Of a stretch of DNA of 9,056 nt, positions 7,105 to 9,056 are shown one piece after another. Location: the NCBI GenBank assembly GCA_964429355.1, contig CAYSCH010000380.1, positions 1-9,056 of the forward strand, read 5' to 3'. The stretch is from JAAYAY01 sp964429355. GTDB taxonomy: Bacteria > Planctomycetota > Planctomycetia > Pirellulales > Thermoguttaceae. The translations under genes and the position numbers were made by a program. Under the pieces are notes generated by a model. The model was given only the letters and a program-made list of their open reading frames with translations, made no database searches and had not been told where the DNA came from. Within the stretch, counting starts at the first letter, position 1. Every line of letters starts with the position of its first letter.

Positions 7105-7799
7105 CGGCAGCCCTCCAAGCGACGGGCCGTCAGCCCATAGCGCACGATCCACCGAAAGTTGTAATAGACGGCCACGATACCAAGCTCAACGGTCAGAAGA
7201 CCACAGACCAGGGCAACGACCAACAAGTGAAGTCGTATGTCGGCATTGCCCGGCAGGTGGTAGACGTCGCGCAGCCAACCGCCAAAGCCGCGCACGTTCG
7301 TTTCTACCGGATCCGGATGGCCGGATAGCGCCAGGGCCCGTTCTTCCGCCAGACCGGTCATGAACAGGTATTTGCCCGCCAGGAAGGCGATCAGAAGAAA
7401 CCACGGCACCTGGCTGCCGCTGAGAGCGGCTGCGGCACAGGCCGTGGCCGTGTGCCAGGCGACCTCATGCAGTTCGTCGACGTTGGCGTCTAGCCAGGCT
7501 CCAAAAGGAGAGGCAGTGTCCTGGCTTCGTGCAAGAGTGCCGTCCGTCCGGTCCATGAGCCAGGCTGCGAGAACGAGGATGGCCGCAGTCGTCCCGGCGG
7601 CGGGAACCGCAACCAGTATCCCGGCAGCCGAGAGGCCGAAAAGCAAGCCGATCAGCGTCACATGAGTTGGTCGGACAATCGTGGGCCGGAGCCATGCAGC
7701 GATCTGCCGGGCAATCGGAATTGCGTACCAGCGCGACAGCGGATAGGCCCGTAATCGGGCTGTTGCCGGGTCGATGGTCGCATTCCGCCTGGAAGTCAA
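7101..7799 (-). CDS. CDP-alcohol phosphatidyltransferase family membrane protein
   Basis: A 232-residue integral membrane enzyme of the CDP-alcohol phosphotransferase superfamily, which displaces CMP from a CDP-alcohol with the hydroxyl of a second alcohol to make a phosphodiester. The full signature D-x2-D-G-x2-A-R-x8-G-x3-D-x3-D is present with exact spacing: D83, D86, G87, A90, R91, G100, D104, D108, so the metal site looks intact. Hydrophobic segments lie at about residues 46-82, 113-145 and 185-215. The start is taken as the TTG at 7799: it overlaps the preceding stop as TTGA, and GGGGAGG lies 7 bases upstream. A start at 7880 is possible but would run 85 bases into the upstream gene. 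Superfamily members make phosphatidylglycerol phosphate, phosphatidylserine, phosphatidylinositol phosphate or archaetidyl lipids. The substrate here is unknown, and the position between two glycosyltransferases suggests modification of a glycan or its lipid carrier. Confidence 0.88.
   Translation of the reverse strand: MTSRRNATIDPATARLRAYPLSRWYAIPIARQIAAWLRPTIVRPTHVTLIGLLFGLSAAGILVAVPAAGTTAAILVLAAWLMDRTDGTLARSQDTASPFGAWLDANVDELHEVAWHTATACAAAALSGSQVPWFLLIAFLAGKYLFMTGLAEERALALSGHPDPVETNVRGFGGWLRDVYHLPGNADIRLHLLVVALVCGLLTVELGIVAVYYNFRWIVRYGLTARRLEGCR
7111..7116 (-). promoter_or_regulatory. Shine-Dalgarno site deciding the WaaE-like GT2 start
   Basis: GGAGGG lies 6 bases before the ATG at 7104, inside the last codons of the CDP-alcohol phosphotransferase gene. 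With the ATGA overlap it fixes the start and indicates coupled translation. Confidence 0.7.
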
Positions 7800-8887
7800 C
7801 TCGCAACCTCCCCGAACTGGGGTTCGATGGACGAAGGTCGACCGGTTGGCTTGACCGGAGACAATTCGACTCGACAGCATCGGCCGGCAGTGATCTCAGG
7901 AGCCGGAGCGCATGCCAGCAAAGTGGCCGGGTGGAAACGCTGGAAGAAGACGATTTCTCGGGCAACGTTGCCTTGCTTAACATGTCGCCGGCGGTGTTTG
8001 CGCCACAGGGCGGAGGCGGCAAACAGGGCCCGCAAGAAGGCCCAGCGGCGGCGGCGTCCCATGGCCGGAGCGCGAAGCAGGTCCCATCCGAGACGCAAAG
8101 GAAGACCCAGCCACTGCCGCAGCCGATGCCGCGGATGCCGCAGGTTCTTCCACTGGAAGAGGAGGGTATTGCGAAGGGCCAAGTGATCGTTTCCGGAGTG
8201 CCCGAAAGCCGGACCAAACGACGCCATACCGTGATGGTAGACCACGGAACGCGGAACGTACTGCGCGTGGTAGCCTGCCATGAAGCCGCGGTAACAGAAA
8301 TCGAGATCCTCGATCCGGCCAGGCAGGTAGATCGGATCGAACCCGCCAATCTCCTGGAAGACCCGGCAGTCGACGGCCATCGCCGCTCCTGCGGATGCCG
8401 TGAGATCGGGGTGGTAGACGGCCGCTTCGTGGCCGGGAAAACGGCCAGTGGCCTGCACGAGTCCGAAGCGCCAGCGAACCGCTGTTTTCAGCCCTTCACA
8501 GGTGCGGCCGTCCATCTGCCAGCACAAGGGAGCTGTCAGGAAGCAATTGGGATCGCTCGACGGCGAGTCGCGAAGCAAGGGATCGACGAGCGGATCGATC
8601 GCGTCGGGAGCCAGTTTCACGTCGTTGTTCAGGAGGACTGCAACATTGCAGCCAAGTGTCGGGACGACCTCGTTGAAAGAGCACAGAGCCCGATTCTCGC
8701 ACCGAATCACCCGAATATCGGGATACTTCTGGGCAAGCCACTCGACGGAATCATCGGTCGAGGCGTTGTCGATCACGATGACCTCGCACGAGTGGCGAGA
8801 CTGCTCGGCAGCCCTCACGACCGTGGGGAGGTATTCGGCCAGAAGCGATCGACCGTTGTAGTTCAGAACAAGTATTGGAATGAGCAT
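7796..8887 (-). CDS. GT2 family glycosyltransferase, rhamnosyltransferase-like
   Basis: A 363-residue inverting GT-A glycosyltransferase, expected in the cytoplasm or at the inner membrane, transferring a sugar from a nucleotide donor to a growing surface glycan. The N-terminus PILVLNYNGRSLL (residues 4-16) is the classic GT2 opening strand. VIDNASTDDS (38-47) is the nucleotide-binding loop, LLNNDV (85-90) carries the metal-binding acidic residue, and GRIEDLDFCYR (190-200) holds the ED that acts as catalytic base in this group. This architecture matches the COG1216/WbbL-like rhamnosyltransferase set, but donor and acceptor cannot be read from sequence. The last 100 residues or so are basic and family-variable. 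It is the first gene of the operon. The ATG at 8887 places the opening strand right at the N-terminus and an in-frame stop lies a short way upstream, so this start is preferred; its possible ribosome site is part of a hairpin. Its 3' end overlaps the next gene by 4 bases. Confidence 0.9.
   Translation of the reverse strand: MLIPILVLNYNGRSLLAEYLPTVVRAAEQSRHSCEVIVIDNASTDDSVEWLAQKYPDIRVIRCENRALCSFNEVVPTLGCNVAVLLNNDVKLAPDAIDPLVDPLLRDSPSSDPNCFLTAPLCWQMDGRTCEGLKTAVRWRFGLVQATGRFPGHEAAVYHPDLTASAGAAMAVDCRVFQEIGGFDPIYLPGRIEDLDFCYRGFMAGYHAQYVPRSVVYHHGMASFGPAFGHSGNDHLALRNTLLFQWKNLRHPRHRLRQWLGLPLRLGWDLLRAPAMGRRRRWAFLRALFAASALWRKHRRRHVKQGNVAREIVFFQRFHPATLLACAPAPEITAGRCCRVELSPVKPTGRPSSIEPQFGEVAS
7807..7813 (-). 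promoter_or_regulatory. Shine-Dalgarno site supporting a TTG start of the CDP-alcohol enzyme
   Basis: GGGGAGG lies 7 bases before the TTG at 7799, in the last codons of the upstream GT2 gene, and the TTG overlaps that gene's stop as TTGA. This is the main reason to choose the rare start over a longer overlapping frame. Confidence 0.6.
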
Positions 8888-8912
8888 AAGGAGGCTCTGC
8901 CGTCCCTTCCTT
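8888..8912 (-). promoter_or_regulatory. hairpin pairing the only ribosome-site candidate with bases next to the first start codon
   Basis: On the transcript, AAGGAAGG (8912-8905) can pair with CCTCCTT (8894-8888) across a ten-base loop, with one bulged A. The CCTCCTT arm sits directly before the ATG at 8887. AAGGAAGG is the only Shine-Dalgarno-like stretch close to this start, so folding would hide it. This may set or regulate translation of the first operon gene. Pairing is read by eye, without an energy calculation. Confidence 0.35.
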
Positions 8913-8945
8913 GGAAGCCTCGTTCACATCCGTGCCAAGCTCAAC

Positions 8946-8975
8946 ACGATAGGTCTTTTGAGGTGCGTCGGTCAA
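8946..8975 (-). promoter_or_regulatory. weak candidate sigma-70-type promoter of the operon
   Basis: TTGACC (8975-8970) is followed after 18 bases by TATCGT (8951-8946), giving 5 of 6 and 4 of 6 matches to the standard hexamers. Transcription would begin near 8938, about 50 bases before the first ATG. Matches this good occur by chance, and promoters of the suspected phylum are poorly defined, so confidence is low. Confidence 0.22.
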
Positions 8976-9056
8976 GATGAATGTGGCGAATTGGCGCCGA
9001 CTGGGTGCACGTCAGCTTTTGCGCGCGCAGGCAGAAAGCGAAAAAGGTCAATAGGA

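Larger units (their letters stand above)
8888..9056. other. leader region at the right edge, no convincing gene
   Basis: These 169 bases hold no complete gene that I can support. Two minus-strand frames are open from the window edge and could be the C-terminal tail of an upstream gene: one ends at 8972, the other at 8941. The latter has the more coding-like third positions, but the stretch is too short to decide. The region otherwise contains the weak promoter candidate and the start-proximal hairpin. Confidence 0.4.

Noticed and set aside
8751..8975. Minus-strand 74-codon frame starting at TTG 8975
   Set aside because: It overlaps the first GT2 gene by 137 bases in another frame. Its TTG overlaps a stop codon as in the real junctions, but there is no ribosome site and the second half is shadow-like. 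The GT2 N-terminus is clearly the real coding frame.
7667..8980. Long open frame on the plus strand (437 codons)
   Set aside because: Antisense to the first GT2 and the CDP-alcohol enzyme, both of which have intact signature motifs on the minus strand.
8941..9056. Possible C-terminal tails of an upstream gene on the minus strand (ending at 8972 or 8941)
   Set aside because: Only about 28 or 37 codons are visible and no motif can be read. Sequence to the right of the window is needed to decide, so no gene is called.
1..9056. Mobile elements, CRISPR arrays, tRNA or rRNA genes
   Set aside because: No transposase or integrase motifs, regularly spaced repeats or RNA-gene patterns were seen on either strand.

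Overview
The window is GC-rich bacterial DNA. It is filled almost entirely by one tightly packed, leftward (minus-strand) operon for cell-surface glycan assembly. The heptosyltransferase-like GT9, the WaaE/KdtX-like GT2 and the other sugar transferases point to a lipopolysaccharide core or O-chain locus, so to a diderm bacterium. The style of the proteins (a GT-C membrane transferase with a GDALxYH motif, a GT9 with an N-terminal hydrophobic segment, a CDP-alcohol phosphotransferase beside glycosyltransferases) recalls Planctomycetota. That placement is an impression from family knowledge and has not been tested by search.

Layout in the direction of transcription (right to left). 9056-8888 is a leader without a convincing gene; it holds a weak promoter candidate and a hairpin that abuts the first start codon. 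Then come: a GT2 rhamnosyltransferase-like protein (8887-7796), a CDP-alcohol phosphatidyltransferase-family membrane enzyme (7799-7101), a WaaE/KdtX-like GT2 (7104-6325), a polysaccharide deacetylase-fold protein with extra N- and C-terminal regions (6311-4866), a GT4 glycosyltransferase (4849-3707), a GT9 heptosyltransferase-like protein (3710-2463), an unrecognised 71-residue single-pass membrane protein (2443-2228), and a large multi-pass GT-C/GT39-type glycosyltransferase (2209-296). After a 135-base spacer with two inverted repeats lie two very small hydrophobic reading frames: a 27-residue peptide (160-77) and the first 22 codons of another protein that runs off the left edge (66-1).

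Three gene junctions overlap by exactly four bases, using three different start codons (TTGA, ATGA, GTGA). Each has a good Shine-Dalgarno sequence inside the end of the preceding gene, and the remaining gaps are 13-19 bases. The eight genes are therefore very probably co-transcribed and partly translationally coupled. A plausible division of labour: cytoplasmic GT2, GT4 and GT9 enzymes add sugars to a lipid-linked acceptor, the deacetylase trims an N-acetyl (or other acyl) group, the CDP-alcohol enzyme makes a phosphodiester-linked lipid or glycan substituent in the membrane, and the GT-C enzyme adds a polyprenyl-phosphate-linked sugar on the periplasmic face. The glycan structure and the sugar donors cannot be read from the sequence. 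No nucleotide-sugar synthesis, flippase or polymerase gene lies in this window.

I see no rRNA, tRNA, CRISPR array, insertion sequence or phage gene. The most novel items are the 71-residue membrane protein inside the operon, the CDP-alcohol phosphotransferase embedded among glycosyltransferases, the deacetylase with no visible export signal, and the tiny membrane-peptide pair at the left edge.
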